DNA of 64,000 bases from Vibrio ouci. Its GTDB lineage: Bacteria; Pseudomonadota; Gammaproteobacteria; Enterobacterales; Vibrionaceae. Location of the stretch: assembly GCF_004551525.1 (NCBI RefSeq), contig NZ_SATR01000001.1, positions 124,001 to 188,000 of the forward strand. Reading direction: 5' to 3'. Below are positions 9,633 through 19,771 of the stretch, piece after piece (within the stretch, counting starts at the first letter, position 1; each line of letters begins with the position of its first letter). The notes below the pieces were generated by a model. That model saw only the letters and a list, made by a program, of their open reading frames with translations, searched no databases and was not told the DNA's origin. Made by a program: the position numbers and the translations under genes.

Positions 9633-9660
9633 AAAAGCCACTCAATCGAGTGGCTTTTCT
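9633..9660. terminator. bidirectional terminator between the symporter and acetyltransferase genes
   Basis: A perfect 11-bp stem, AAAAGCCACTC (9633-9643) and its complement (9648-9658), with a 4-nt loop, flanked by A and T runs. It sits between two converging genes and would stop transcription from both sides. Confidence 0.85.
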
Positions 9661-9679
9661 AATGATTGGAAACCTCAAT

Positions 9680-10141
9680 CTACACGCTCAAAAAATAGCT
9701 TAGGTAAGCCGTCTCCTTTTTATAGCCTAATGATTCATAAAGGCTTTGAGCGATAACATTGTCATTGGCCGTTTCTAAACTAAGACCATTCGCGCCGGTT
9801 TCTATCGCATGCTGGGTAGCGGCATTCATCAATGCTCTGCCTACTCCCCCCGAACGGCCACTCTCAGTCACAAACAGATCGTTTAAAATCCAACTACGCT
9901 GTGCTGAAACTGACGAGAAGGTCGGATAAAGCTGGGTAAAGCCTACCGCTTCGCCATCAGCATTCACTGCTAGAAATACAACTGACTCTTCATTACAAAG
10001 TCTTTCGTTGATGTAGTGATGAGCGAGTTTAAGGTCACTCTCTTGACCATAAAAAACTCGATACTGGTTGAATAGGTCGGCAACCAAGTCTAGTTGTTCG
10101 ACGGTGGCTCTAATGATGTTAGTAGTCAATGGTGTTCTCAC
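9680..10141 (-). CDS. GNAT-family N-acetyltransferase
   Basis: A single GNAT domain. It opens IIRATVEQLD, the acetyl-CoA loop reads ESGRSGGVGRALM (R/Q-x-x-G-x-G/A type) and it closes with ANDNVIAQSLYESLGYKKE, typical of small-molecule acetyltransferases; the substrate is unknown. The start is uncertain because the frame has no ATG near its 5' end. Candidates are TTG 10183, GTG 10141 (AAGGA close upstream, but only 2 nt away) and TTG 10129, four residues before the domain. I give the GTG. It converges on the symporter gene. Confidence 0.8.
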   Translation of the reverse strand: MRTPLTTNIIRATVEQLDLVADLFNQYRVFYGQESDLKLAHHYINERLCNEESVVFLAVNADGEAVGFTQLYPTFSSVSAQRSWILNDLFVTESGRSGGVGRALMNAATQHAIETGANGLSLETANDNVIAQSLYESLGYKKETAYLSYFLSV

Positions 10142-10290
10142 ATTCCTTGTTTTGAATACTTTAGATAGTGTCAATCGACCCAATAAATCTCAACGTCTAA
10201 ATTAAACTTTAAAAGGCATGTCTCAAAGCTAAGCCTTTGATCTTTATATCGTCTAAGTAATCAGGTGAAACACGCTCTAGATAGATCCCT

Positions 10291-11604
10291 TTAGACCTGT
10301 AAGTAAGGCGTGGCTAATTGATGGATATTGACTTTTGCGCCTAAACGGGCAGCCAGTAAATACATACCACCAATCTTGCGGTGTAAAAACAGTGCATCAG
10401 CTGGAGGTGTGTGCCAGTAGTCTTGCTCCATACTTAATATCGTTCCGGCTTCTCTTAAACGCATAGCTAAGCCACTGGCTCTGAAATCATACTCTTCATC
10501 CACCAGCATAGGCTCACAGGCAAGTTTAACCAAGTTGAGAATGGCTCGGCGCTGCTCCGGTAAAATGTCCTGGCTGAAAAAACCGATTTGTTCTAAGGCA
10601 TCGTTCAAGCCCGACTCGCTTCCCTGCACCACCGATGAAAAAGCCTTACGATATCCGTCACTGAACCTGTCGCTGTATTCTCGTGTAGCACCAAAGTCGA
10701 GTAAACCAATCTGCTTACTCTCTGGCATGTAAAGGTAGTTAGCGAAATTAGGGTCAGTCTGAACCATTTTGAAGTCAAACAACTCTCTGAACATCAACTC
10801 AAGCAAACGGTGCATGACAAGGTCACGGTCAGGCTGCGCTAACGTTTCTACATTCTCTATTGAAATACCTTCAAGGAAATCCATCGCTAAGACAGATTCG
10901 GAGGTTATGTCAGTATGAATATTAGGTACCACAAAGTGATCCGTGTTTTGCAAAGCTTGATAATAACGTTGTGCAAAGTTCGCTTCACGCTGGTAATCCG
11001 CTTCATCATGTAGCTGTTTTTTCGCTTCTTCGAGTAAGCCCTTATAATCAACAGACTCTGGAATCAGGCCAACGATACTTAGCAATGTCCCCACGTTATC
11101 GACATCACTATTGATGCTTTTTCTGATTCCCGGATACTGAACTTTCACCGCCAGCTTTTCACCATCATCATTATAGGCTTGGTGAACCTGACCAATAGAG
11201 GCGCTGGCTACTGGCTTAAAGTTGAAAGCAGCAAACTGAAGCTTCCAATCCGCCCCTAACGCACCTTCTAATACCTGATTAAGCTGCTTTGCGGGTAGCG
11301 GGTCGGCATCTGAGCGAAGCCTAGCGAGAATATCCGCGAGTTCTGGCTCAAGAACGTCACCAGCATCCATGGATAGCATTTGGCCCAACTTCATCGCCGC
11401 TCCACGTAAGTGTGCCAGTTGTTCGGTGAGTCTTGAGATATTCGCTGGTGTCAGAATCAGATCTTTCGCCTTAGGCCTTTGACCCTTTGCTAACTGCTTA
11501 GTCCCTTCTGTTAAAACGTTACCTGCAACACGAGTGGCCAGCGACGCAAGCTTCCCGAAGCGGGAGATTCGATGGGTAGGTATGTTTTTCTGTTTTGTCG
11601 ACAT
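10291..11604 (-). CDS. ABC1/AarF (UbiB-like) family kinase-like protein
   Basis: A 437-residue member of the ABC1/ADCK/UbiB atypical kinase family. The hallmarks are AMKLGQMLSMD (the KxGQ motif, about residues 71-81), ASASIGQVH (the Ala-rich loop replacing the usual Gly-rich loop), the VKVQYPG lysine and LLDFGATREY (DFG). It is shorter than UbiB (about 545 residues) and lacks UbiB's C-terminal membrane helices, so it resembles the soluble AarF-domain proteins of unknown substrate rather than the ubiquinone protein itself. It follows the ABC exporter gene by 53 bp on the same strand and may be co-transcribed. Confidence 0.82.
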   Translation of the reverse strand: MSTKQKNIPTHRISRFGKLASLATRVAGNVLTEGTKQLAKGQRPKAKDLILTPANISRLTEQLAHLRGAAMKLGQMLSMDAGDVLEPELADILARLRSDADPLPAKQLNQVLEGALGADWKLQFAAFNFKPVASASIGQVHQAYNDDGEKLAVKVQYPGIRKSINSDVDNVGTLLSIVGLIPESVDYKGLLEEAKKQLHDEADYQREANFAQRYYQALQNTDHFVVPNIHTDITSESVLAMDFLEGISIENVETLAQPDRDLVMHRLLELMFRELFDFKMVQTDPNFANYLYMPESKQIGLLDFGATREYSDRFSDGYRKAFSSVVQGSESGLNDALEQIGFFSQDILPEQRRAILNLVKLACEPMLVDEEYDFRASGLAMRLREAGTILSMEQDYWHTPPADALFLHRKIGGMYLLAARLGAKVNIHQLATPYLQV

Positions 11605-11657
11605 GAACTATCTCTTTAATGATTCACACTTGTATACGTTCAACAGACTACTTTGGC

Positions 11658-13469
11658 TTAACTAGCAACGATTTGTTCTCCGTTAAGGTGCTTAAATTGA
11701 AGTTCAACTAAGCGTTGATACAGCTCGCAACTGCCCATCAACTGTTGATGGTTACCAACATCCACCAGCTTTCCGTGGTCAAAGACTGCGATCTTGTCAG
11801 CATGTTGGATAGTAGAGAGTCGGTGTGCAATGATAATGGTAGTTCGATTGCGCATAAGCTCATCTAACGCTTGTTGGACATGATGCTCGCTTTCACTATC
11901 TAGCGCACTGGTCGCCTCATCAAGCAATAAGATACTTGGATCTTTTAGGATGGCTCTCGCAATGGCAATACGTTGGCGTTGCCCACCAGATAGGCGTACG
12001 CCTCGCTCTCCTAAAAAGCTCTGATAACCTTCCGGCAGTTTCATAATAAAATCATGGGCGTGTGCTTTCTTCGCTGCCTCAATGACTTGCTCGTCGGTAG
12101 CATCAGGGTTTCCGTAACGAATATTGTAGAAGACATCATTACTAAACAAAGCAGGTTGCTGAGGAACAAGCGCCATCTGTTCACGAAGTTCACTTGGCGC
12201 AAAGTTTCGCACGTCAACACCGCCATACGTCACAGCTCCCTGCTGCGGGTCATAGAAGCGCTGTAACAACTCAAACAGAGTACTTTTGCCTGCCCCAGAA
12301 GGCCCAACCAACGCCAGTACTTTGCCTTCTTCGGCTTGTAAGGTTAACTGCTCTAAAGCGGGAGTATCTGGTCGTGAGGGATAATGAAACGTCACATCAT
12401 TGAAACTGACTTCGGCAGTCAAAGTTGACGACGGTCTGGTCGACACATTAGGCGCGACAATGGCACTTTTGACCTGAAGGATTTCGACCAATCGCTCGGT
12501 TGCTCCGGCCGCTCTTTGCAGTTCTCCCATCACCTCAGAAATCGTCGCTAATGAAGAGGCAACCATAATCGCATAGAAGACAAAGGCACCTAAGTCACCC
12601 GCTGACATTGTGCCGTTAATGACGTCACTGCCACCAACCCACAACATTCCAGAAATCGCACTGAAGACGATAACAATCACACCCGAAATCAAAATCGCGC
12701 GTTGCTTTACCCGTTTACGGCCAATGTCATACGCTTTCTCTACCTCTTGAGAGAAGTGGCTTTTCTCCTCAGCTTCTCGGCTATAACTTTGTACAGTTTT
12801 AATATGTTCTATCGCTTCACCAGCATAGCTACCCACATCAGCCATAGAGTCTTGGCTTTGGCGTGACAGAGCTCGAACTCTGCGGCCGTAAAACAGAATA
12901 GGTACCAAAACGAAAGGCACTGAAGCCAACACGATGAGGGTCAATTTGATGTTGGTGGCGAACAGCATAATGATAGCGCCAACACACATTAGAGCGCTGC
13001 GCATCGCCATCGAGAAAGAGGAACCAATGATACTTTGCAGTAAAGTGGTATCTGTGGTTATGCGAGACATGATGTCGCCGCTACCATTGGTCTCAAAATA
13101 ACTTGGGTGGAGCGTGACGATATGGTTAAACACGGCCAGCCTTATATCAGCACTGACTCGCTCTCCCACTGACGACACTAAATAGAAGCGAAAGAATGTA
13201 CCGATTGAGATAAGAACGGTAACGATCAGAATAAAACCAATCGCACTACCGAGCTCAGATGTTGATTGCTGAGCAAAGCCTTGGTCGATCAGTATTCTCA
13301 CACCATGGCCAACGGTAAGCGTCAATGAAGCCGTAAAGATCAGAGCAACGAGTGCTGCACCAACTTTTACTCGGTAAGGCTTAATGAACTTTAGTAGCTC
13401 AAAAAGGATTCCAAGGTTCTTCTTGGTGACTTGGGGATTATCTGATTCGAGATTTGATGCTGATTGCAT
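11658..13469 (-). CDS. ABC-type exporter half-transporter (fused membrane and ATPase domains)
   Basis: A 603-residue half-transporter in the MsbA/LmrA/BmrA architecture. The N-terminal exporter domain (about residues 25-320) carries six predicted membrane helices, and the ATPase follows. Walker A is GPSGAGKST (389-397), the signature is LSGGQ (493-497), Walker B is ILLLDE (513-518) and the H-loop His is at about 549. All catalytic motifs are intact, so a homodimer should be active. Lipids or drugs are the usual substrates; I cannot choose. The sequence differs from MsbA itself, so I give no symbol. Confidence 0.85.
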   Translation of the reverse strand: MQSASNLESDNPQVTKKNLGILFELLKFIKPYRVKVGAALVALIFTASLTLTVGHGVRILIDQGFAQQSTSELGSAIGFILIVTVLISIGTFFRFYLVSSVGERVSADIRLAVFNHIVTLHPSYFETNGSGDIMSRITTDTTLLQSIIGSSFSMAMRSALMCVGAIIMLFATNIKLTLIVLASVPFVLVPILFYGRRVRALSRQSQDSMADVGSYAGEAIEHIKTVQSYSREAEEKSHFSQEVEKAYDIGRKRVKQRAILISGVIVIVFSAISGMLWVGGSDVINGTMSAGDLGAFVFYAIMVASSLATISEVMGELQRAAGATERLVEILQVKSAIVAPNVSTRPSSTLTAEVSFNDVTFHYPSRPDTPALEQLTLQAEEGKVLALVGPSGAGKSTLFELLQRFYDPQQGAVTYGGVDVRNFAPSELREQMALVPQQPALFSNDVFYNIRYGNPDATDEQVIEAAKKAHAHDFIMKLPEGYQSFLGERGVRLSGGQRQRIAIARAILKDPSILLLDEATSALDSESEHHVQQALDELMRNRTTIIIAHRLSTIQHADKIAVFDHGKLVDVGNHQQLMGSCELYQRLVELQFKHLNGEQIVAS

Positions 13470-13591
13470 TTAGATACCTTTTCACCATACGTTAGCGCTC
13501 TAACATAAGTTATTGGGGCATATATAACTTTCGCAAGTCGTATGGGTGAATAGTGTGCGTTGTGATACACCGACTAGCGATCAGTAACCAC

Positions 13592-13622
13592 AAAAAAGCC
13601 CGACCGAAGTCAGGCTTTTTAA
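13592..13622 (-). terminator. terminator downstream of the small barrel gene
   Basis: Read on the minus strand, AAAAAGCCTGAC pairs with GTCGGGCTTTTTT around a short loop (one G-T mismatch), ending in a T-run. It lies about 20 nt after the stop of the gene at 13641-14138. Confidence 0.8.
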
Positions 13623-13640
13623 ATCACAACCGCGAATTCA

Positions 13641-14138
13641 TTATAGGAAGTGGAATGTCGCGTTTAGAGAGAAGTTCTTCACGTCTTCTTCTTTCATAGA
13701 GAATACGTTGTAGCTAGCGCCTAGAGAGATAGGGCCCATTACGAAGTACTCAGCACCAACACCGTACATCATGTCGACTTCGTCTTCTTTGAAGCTACCG
13801 CCCTTTTCGTTTAGCTCGTAAGAGTGAAGACCTGCTTTTGCGTATACGTGCAGAGGACCAAAATCAATGCTTGGTTTCGCTGCGAAGTAAACTGCTGAAC
13901 CTTCTAGATCACGCACTACACCACCGTAGTTAACGTTGTCGAAATCGCCAAAGTTTTGGTAACCCGCTTCTAGACCAATGAAAGGAAGAATACCTGTACC
14001 AACGTGTACGTTGTATGACGTTGATGATTCATTGCCCAGATCCGCCTGACCTACACTTGCGCTACCGTAAATCCAAGAATCAGCAGAAGCTGTAGCTGAT
14101 GCGCCGATTAGAGCTAGCGCTAGTAGTGTCTTTTTCAT
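13641..14138 (-). CDS. small outer membrane beta-barrel protein
   Basis: A 165-residue secreted protein. The N-terminus has a clean signal peptide (MKKTLLALALIGASATASA, cleavage before DSW), and the rest alternates polar and aromatic residues as in an 8-strand barrel of the OmpA/OmpX size class. Strands such as WIYGSASVGQ, GLEAGYQNFG, AVYFAAKPSI and LHVYAKAGL are clear, and the last strand ends FSLNATFHFL. Function is unknown; size and lack of an extra domain argue against a classical porin. AGAAGG lies 7 nt before the ATG. It is a single-gene unit, closed by its own terminator. Confidence 0.78.
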   Translation of the reverse strand: MKKTLLALALIGASATASADSWIYGSASVGQADLGNESSTSYNVHVGTGILPFIGLEAGYQNFGDFDNVNYGGVVRDLEGSAVYFAAKPSIDFGPLHVYAKAGLHSYELNEKGGSFKEDEVDMMYGVGAEYFVMGPISLGASYNVFSMKEEDVKNFSLNATFHFL

Positions 14139-14242
14139 AATAAACCTTCTCTAGTTATTTAAAACAGAAGTTCGCTGCGGCAAACCTCTGCCATTATAGT
14201 CAAAATTCCGATTGATACCCAATAATTATGCAACTAATGTGC

Positions 14243-17200
14243 CTAACAAGCGTCTATGGCCATTTTCACGCGCTTATCTGATACTGGGTAAGGTGTTCCA
14301 AGTTGCTGCGCAAAATAGCTTACTCGCAACTCTTCGAGCATCCAGCGAACCTCTTTAACATTGTCAGGTACCGCGACACCTTTTGGTATTTTGTTCAGTA
14401 ACTCTTTGTAATCATTCGCTACTGATTCAATTTTGAGCATGTGCAAACGATCTTTGTTTGGATCGATGGGTAGCTTCTCCATTCTACGTTCTATTGCTTT
14501 CATGTAACGTAAAATATCTGTCAAACGTTTCCAGCCACACTCGGTTGCAAAGCCTTTAAATATCAGCCCTTCAACCTGAGCTTTGATATCAGATAAGGCA
14601 AAAGCCATCGTGAAATCTATTTTACCTTTTAACTTCTTATTGATGTTAAATGCGGTTGTCAGAATAGTCTCAACCTGCTGAGCGATTTCCACCACAGTGT
14701 CACCTAATTCCGCTCTTACGTGCTCTTTTAGGGCTTCAAACTGCTCTGGTTCCCAAACGATGCCGCCCTTCTCTTCGATAAGCTTATCAACACCACAAGC
14801 GATGCAGTCATCAATGAGATCAAGTACCTTGCCGTAAGGGTTAAAGTACAAACCAAGCTTCGACTTATTCGGTAGATTCGAATGCAGGTACTTAATCGGT
14901 GATGGCACATTGAGCAAGATTAAGCGACGTTGACCTGCTTTCATGGCAGTGACTTGCTCATACTCAGTTTCGTATAGCTTAATTTCGACACTATCTTTGC
15001 TATCAACCAATGCTGGGTACGCTTTCACATCGTAGCCACCACGTTTCTGTTGATATACTTTAGGCAGTTCACCAAAGCTCCACGTATGCAAACCTTGTTG
15101 CTCAATATCATCATCGGCAACCTTAGATAAGGTCTCTTGAACCTTGTCTTTTAGGCTCTCTTTAAGTTCATGCAAGTCGCGGTTTTCTTTCAGCTTACGA
15201 TTACGGTGATCCACCGCTCGGAACGTCACCTTCAAGTGTTCTGGCACTTGGTCAAGCTTCCAGTCTTCGCGCAGTACTTCGACACCCGTCATGCGGCGCA
15301 GCTCTTTCTCTAACGAGTCTAGAAGCGGCGCTTCCATCGCTGTTGCACGTGCCAAGAATGCATCCGCGTAGTTTGGCGCAGGAACAAAGTTCTTACGGAT
15401 AGTCTTAGGTAGTGACTTAATTAAGCTCACCACCAATTCGTGGCGAAGCCCAGGGATCTGCCAATCAAAGCCACCCGGCTCAACTTGGTTAAGAATCGGC
15501 AGCGGTAAGTGAACCGTCACACCATCATTGTCTTCACCCGGCTCAAATTGGTAGCTTAACTTGAGTTTAAGCCCATTCTGATGCCAGAAGTTTGGATAAT
15601 CGAGATCAGTAACGTGGCTCGCATCGCCTTTGAACAGCATCTCTTTTTCAAAGTTCAGCAGTTCACTGTTTTCTTTCGAAGCTTTCTTCCACCAAGTATC
15701 AAAGTGCTTGCCAGATACAACTTCAGTACCGACGCGTTGGTCATAGAAATCAAACAGCTCATCGTCATCAACCAAGATATCGCGGCGACGGGACTTGTGC
15801 TCTAGCTCTTCAACCTCACGCAATAGCTTGCGGTTTTGCTTGAAGAACGCATGTTTGGTTTCCCACTCACCTTCAACCAACGCGCTGCGAACGAAAATCT
15901 CTCGGCTTACCGTTGAATCGATACTGCCATAGTTGACTAGGCGTTTTGGTACAATTGGCACACCATAAAGCATCACTTTTTCGTGAGCCATAACGGCAGC
16001 GCGCTTCTTCGACCAATGCGGTTCGCTGTAGCTGCGTTTAATCAGGTGTTTTGCTAAAGGCTCAATCCATTCTGGTTGAATCTTGGCAATAATTCGCCCC
16101 CAAAGCTTAGATGTTTCCACCAGCTCAGCGGACATGATCCATTTAGGCTGCTTTTTGAATAGGCCAGATGCAGGGAAGATATGGAAGCGAGCATTACGCG
16201 CACCTTGATATTCATTCTTCTCTTGGTCTTTCATACCAATATGCGACAGCAAACCAACCAAGATTGCTGAGTGCACGCCTTGATACGACGCTGGTTCATC
16301 ATTGAGTTTGAAATTCATCTCACGCATTGATTGATGGATTTGGAAGTAGACATCTTGCCACTCACGAACGCGCAAGTAATTTAGGTAATCTTGCTTACAC
16401 TGCTTGCGGAACTGATTGCCTGAAAGCTTCTTCTGTTGCTTTTGGATGTAGTCCCACAGGTTCACAAACGTTAGGAAATCCGACTCTTCATGGAAGAAAC
16501 GCTTGTGCTTATCATCTGACGATTGCTGTTTGTCACTTGGACGTTCACGCGGATCTTGAATTGATAACGCCGAAGCAATGATCATCAACTCTTTGGTTGC
16601 ACCGTATTTTGGCGACTCAAGCACCATGCGCGCTAAACGTGGGTCGATTGGCAAACGCGCCAGTTGACGACCAATACTGGTTAAGCGCTTCTTACTACCT
16701 TGAGAAACGGGATCTTTCGCTTCCGCATTGATTGCTCCTAACTCTTCTAGCAGGCGAACACCGTCTTGGATGTTACGTTTATCCGGTGCTTCCACAAATG
16801 GGAATGCTTGAATATCGCCTAGCCCAAGCGCCGTCATCTGCAAGATAACCGATGCTAGGTTGGTACGTAGGATCTCTGGATCGGTAAACTCTGGACGTGA
16901 GTTAAAGTCGTCCTCAGAGTAAAGACGAACACAGATACCCTCTTCAACACGACCACAGCGACCTTTACGCTGATTGGCACTCGCTTGCGAAACTGGCTCA
17001 ATCGGTAAGCGCTGAACCTTAGTGCGGTAGCTGTAGCGAGAAATACGCGCCGTACCTGGGTCAATGACGTATTTAATGCCCGGAACAGTCAACGATGTTT
17101 CAGCAACGTTGGTCGCCAGTACAATTCGACGACCCGCATGAGGTTGGAAAATCTTGTTCTGTTCACCGGCCGACAAACGCGCGTAAAGCGGTACGATTTC

Positions 17201-18187
17201 CGTACTCTTCAGATTACGTTTAGACAATGCATCCGCGGTATCACGAATCTCACGTTCACCATTCATGAAGATCAGGATGTCACCTAAACCTTCATCGCAC
17301 AGTTCATCAACAGCTTCAAAAATACCTTCAAGCTGATCACGATCGACGTCATCATCACCGCGAAGTGGACGGTAACGTGTTTCAACTGGGTAAGTTCGGC
17401 CCGACACCTCGATAATCGGTGCATTATCAAAGTGCTTGGAGAAACGCTCAGGATCGATGGTCGCCGACGTAATGATCACTTTTAGATCTGGGCGACAAGG
17501 TAGTAACTCTCTCAAGTAACCCAAAATGAAATCGATATTCAGGCTGCGCTCGTGCGCTTCATCGATAATGATGGTGTCGTATTGATTGAGAAAACGGTCA
17601 TGTTGAATCTCTGCCAGCAAGATACCGTCAGTCATCAATTTGACTTGGGTATTTTCAGAGATCTGATCGTTAAATCGAACCTTGTAACCAACAAACTCAC
17701 CAAGTTTGGTTTCCATCTCTTCTGCAATACGATTCGCTACAGAGCGAGCAGCCAGACGACGAGGCTGAGTATGGCCGATTAAACCAAACTTACCACGGCC
17801 AAGCTCGGCACAGATCTTCGGCAGCTGAGTGGTTTTACCTGAACCGGTTTCACCAGCAACAATCACCACTTGGTTTTCTTCAATCGCCTTAGCGATGTCA
17901 TCTTTTTTCTGACTTACAGGAAGAATTTCTGGGTATTCAATGGTGGGTGTGTAGCTACCGCGCTGCTCAGCATCCATCATGGATTTAGCGATATCTAATG
18001 CGATCTCGTCGAAAACTGCATTTCTAGCGGCATCTTTCTTAATTTTATTTGCGCCGGAAATACGTTTACTTAAACGGAAGCTGTCTTTAATCATGCACTG
18101 GTTAAGTGCTTTACGAAGTGACGCCGCATTATTGGCCTGAGCTTTACCCTCAGCTGCGGTCGATTTTTCTGGCTGTGACGAAGTCAA
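14243..18187 (-). CDS. hrpA: ATP-dependent RNA helicase HrpA
   Basis: A 1314-residue DEAH-box helicase close to E. coli HrpA in length. Walker A is GETGSGKT (residues 112-119), the DEAH box is DEAHERS, motif III SAT, and motif VI reads QRKGRCGR. After the helicase core come the ratchet/OB-type region and the long C-terminal DUF3418 domain that marks bacterial HrpA. The family resolves stalled or collided ribosomes and mRNA structures. The start codon appears to be TTG at 18185-18187, preceded by AGG at a 7-nt spacing. The next ATG in frame (residue 32) would remove residues that look genuine. Confidence 0.93.
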   Translation of the reverse strand: MTSSQPEKSTAAEGKAQANNAASLRKALNQCMIKDSFRLSKRISGANKIKKDAARNAVFDEIALDIAKSMMDAEQRGSYTPTIEYPEILPVSQKKDDIAKAIEENQVVIVAGETGSGKTTQLPKICAELGRGKFGLIGHTQPRRLAARSVANRIAEEMETKLGEFVGYKVRFNDQISENTQVKLMTDGILLAEIQHDRFLNQYDTIIIDEAHERSLNIDFILGYLRELLPCRPDLKVIITSATIDPERFSKHFDNAPIIEVSGRTYPVETRYRPLRGDDDVDRDQLEGIFEAVDELCDEGLGDILIFMNGEREIRDTADALSKRNLKSTEIVPLYARLSAGEQNKIFQPHAGRRIVLATNVAETSLTVPGIKYVIDPGTARISRYSYRTKVQRLPIEPVSQASANQRKGRCGRVEEGICVRLYSEDDFNSRPEFTDPEILRTNLASVILQMTALGLGDIQAFPFVEAPDKRNIQDGVRLLEELGAINAEAKDPVSQGSKKRLTSIGRQLARLPIDPRLARMVLESPKYGATKELMIIASALSIQDPRERPSDKQQSSDDKHKRFFHEESDFLTFVNLWDYIQKQQKKLSGNQFRKQCKQDYLNYLRVREWQDVYFQIHQSMREMNFKLNDEPASYQGVHSAILVGLLSHIGMKDQEKNEYQGARNARFHIFPASGLFKKQPKWIMSAELVETSKLWGRIIAKIQPEWIEPLAKHLIKRSYSEPHWSKKRAAVMAHEKVMLYGVPIVPKRLVNYGSIDSTVSREIFVRSALVEGEWETKHAFFKQNRKLLREVEELEHKSRRRDILVDDDELFDFYDQRVGTEVVSGKHFDTWWKKASKENSELLNFEKEMLFKGDASHVTDLDYPNFWHQNGLKLKLSYQFEPGEDNDGVTVHLPLPILNQVEPGGFDWQIPGLRHELVVSLIKSLPKTIRKNFVPAPNYADAFLARATAMEAPLLDSLEKELRRMTGVEVLREDWKLDQVPEHLKVTFRAVDHRNRKLKENRDLHELKESLKDKVQETLSKVADDDIEQQGLHTWSFGELPKVYQQKRGGYDVKAYPALVDSKDSVEIKLYETEYEQVTAMKAGQRRLILLNVPSPIKYLHSNLPNKSKLGLYFNPYGKVLDLIDDCIACGVDKLIEEKGGIVWEPEQFEALKEHVRAELGDTVVEIAQQVETILTTAFNINKKLKGKIDFTMAFALSDIKAQVEGLIFKGFATECGWKRLTDILRYMKAIERRMEKLPIDPNKDRLHMLKIESVANDYKELLNKIPKGVAVPDNVKEVRWMLEELRVSYFAQQLGTPYPVSDKRVKMAIDAC

Positions 18188-18273
18188 AGCGTTACCTATT
18201 CTTTTTATCGATAAAACTGCGTGAATTGTATCACATATCAGCGAGTAATCGCCTAACTAGATAATTGGGAAAC

Positions 18274-18307
18274 AAAAAAGCCGTGAGCGTCTAACTCACG
18301 GCTTTTA
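18274..18307 (-). terminator. terminator downstream of the MipA/OmpV-like gene
   Basis: Minus strand: AAAAGCCGTGAG (18295-18306) pairs with CTCACGGCTTTTTT around a 7-nt loop and ends in a T-run. It lies about 20 nt after the stop at 18328, and just upstream of hrpA. Confidence 0.85.
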
Positions 18308-18327
18308 ATGTCATTAGCGTCGACTCA

Positions 18328-19653
18328 TTAAAAATCGAACTGCACGTAAATCGTATTGTAGTTACTGCCGCCTTTGATTCGGCCGTATTGAGACGCTTGT
18401 TCGAAGATAGCGCTGCGGTGGTGAAGCGAGTAGCCGACCCACATATTGTCTAAATCGCGATTATTAATTAAGTCGCCAACATTCATATCAAACGAAAAAT
18501 CTAAGTAGTTAAGAAGGTTACTCGCCGTATACCCCTTACGCTCCATTTCGCTTCCTTCGATATAAGTGATGTTGTCGATGTACGACATACCTTCCGCGAC
18601 GCCAAAACGCCACTTGGTCGGCCAATCAAACGTATAATACGCTTTAATCGCAGCAACGTATTCCGTTGAAGATGACTGAACGTCTGACGACCAGTGATGA
18701 ACAATACCCGGAGTCAGGTAAATATCAATCGGCAAACCAAACAGCTCATCCGTTAACGGATGACCATAGAAAAACGACGTCAGCTGGTTATTGTAAGGGT
18801 CTTTTTCGGCGTTAAACTTCATGATGTCGCCGATATTAGAAGGGGTAGCCCAGCCATGCGCAATTCGAACGTAACGTTTATTGGTTAACTCTGATTTTCT
18901 CTCTTTACTCTTATCAGTGAAGAAGCCAAAACCAAGGTAAAACTCACCTTGATACCTATCTTCAACGATCGAAGAGTTATACGCATTGTCGTCAAGGCGC
19001 GTCACGCTGGTTGCACCTAACAGGTAAAGGTTGGAAGCAACATGATAGCGAGCGCTCACCCCGACATTCATATCGATGCCCGCTCCTACCGTTTCACCGC
19101 TGTAACTCTTAAACGCGTAGTACTCACTATTAAAGTCCGCATCTTTGTAACGCAGCGTAAGGTGTGGCTTTAACTCCCAGTCGCCAAACTCATAATCACC
19201 AGTTGCGGTTAAATTACCGTGAAAGCGGAAGTCTTTATCGGCGAGTAACTCAGTATCCAGCGTCCACTCATCATTGATTCGATAACGAAGTTGACCACCG
19301 AAGTCGGCCGAATCACCTTCATTAGCATTCTGCGCCGATGCTGGAATATCGACGAAGCGCAAACGCATAAGTGCATTAAGCTGAAACTGTTCGTCAGCGG
19401 TTTCAAAAAGATACGCGCCGCCTTCTAAACCATTAATGAAAACATGCTCGTTTTCAAAAAACATCATAGGTACAAATGTACCTACTGTTTGATCCCCACT
19501 TTGAGTATCAAAAGGGATTGAAGCGGTACGATAAACCGCGGCTATACCCCAGTCCTGTTCTGCTACTACTGAGGTTTCTTCCGCTTGTACCGACGTTGTT
19601 ACTAATCCACTACTGGCTAAAAATAAGCCTGCTAGACGTTTATAATTTGACAT
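18328..19653 (-). CDS. outer membrane protein with a MipA/OmpV-like barrel and an additional C-terminal barrel-like region
   Basis: 441 residues with a signal peptide ending SVQA. Residues about 30-255 resemble the MipA/OmpV family, with the early block GTFVPMMFFENEHVFINGLEGG and a strand ending YLGFGFF, where OmpV proteins (about 250-270 residues) usually stop. A further 185 residues follow, again rich in barrel-type strands and ending VQFDF. That part carries HHRS in GYSLHHRSAIFEQ, recalling the His-x-Ser of the PagL lipid A deacylase family, but this is a weak similarity and I do not claim the activity. The gene is monocistronic with its own terminator. Confidence 0.7.
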   Translation of the reverse strand: MSNYKRLAGLFLASSGLVTTSVQAEETSVVAEQDWGIAAVYRTASIPFDTQSGDQTVGTFVPMMFFENEHVFINGLEGGAYLFETADEQFQLNALMRLRFVDIPASAQNANEGDSADFGGQLRYRINDEWTLDTELLADKDFRFHGNLTATGDYEFGDWELKPHLTLRYKDADFNSEYYAFKSYSGETVGAGIDMNVGVSARYHVASNLYLLGATSVTRLDDNAYNSSIVEDRYQGEFYLGFGFFTDKSKERKSELTNKRYVRIAHGWATPSNIGDIMKFNAEKDPYNNQLTSFFYGHPLTDELFGLPIDIYLTPGIVHHWSSDVQSSSTEYVAAIKAYYTFDWPTKWRFGVAEGMSYIDNITYIEGSEMERKGYTASNLLNYLDFSFDMNVGDLINNRDLDNMWVGYSLHHRSAIFEQASQYGRIKGGSNYNTIYVQFDF

Positions 19654-19771
19654 TTTTTACTCAAAAGTACCGAAGGCACTCAAATTCTGACCAATTAATC
19701 CCGTTAATACTTATGTTTATTGGCGATTGGTCGTTAAAATATGAATATATAATCCATCAAATCTAAAAATA

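Noticed and set aside
10291..11604. Calling this gene ubiB
   Set aside because: It has the ABC1 kinase-like motifs but is about 100 residues shorter than UbiB, lacks the C-terminal membrane helices and is not beside ubiE or ubiJ.
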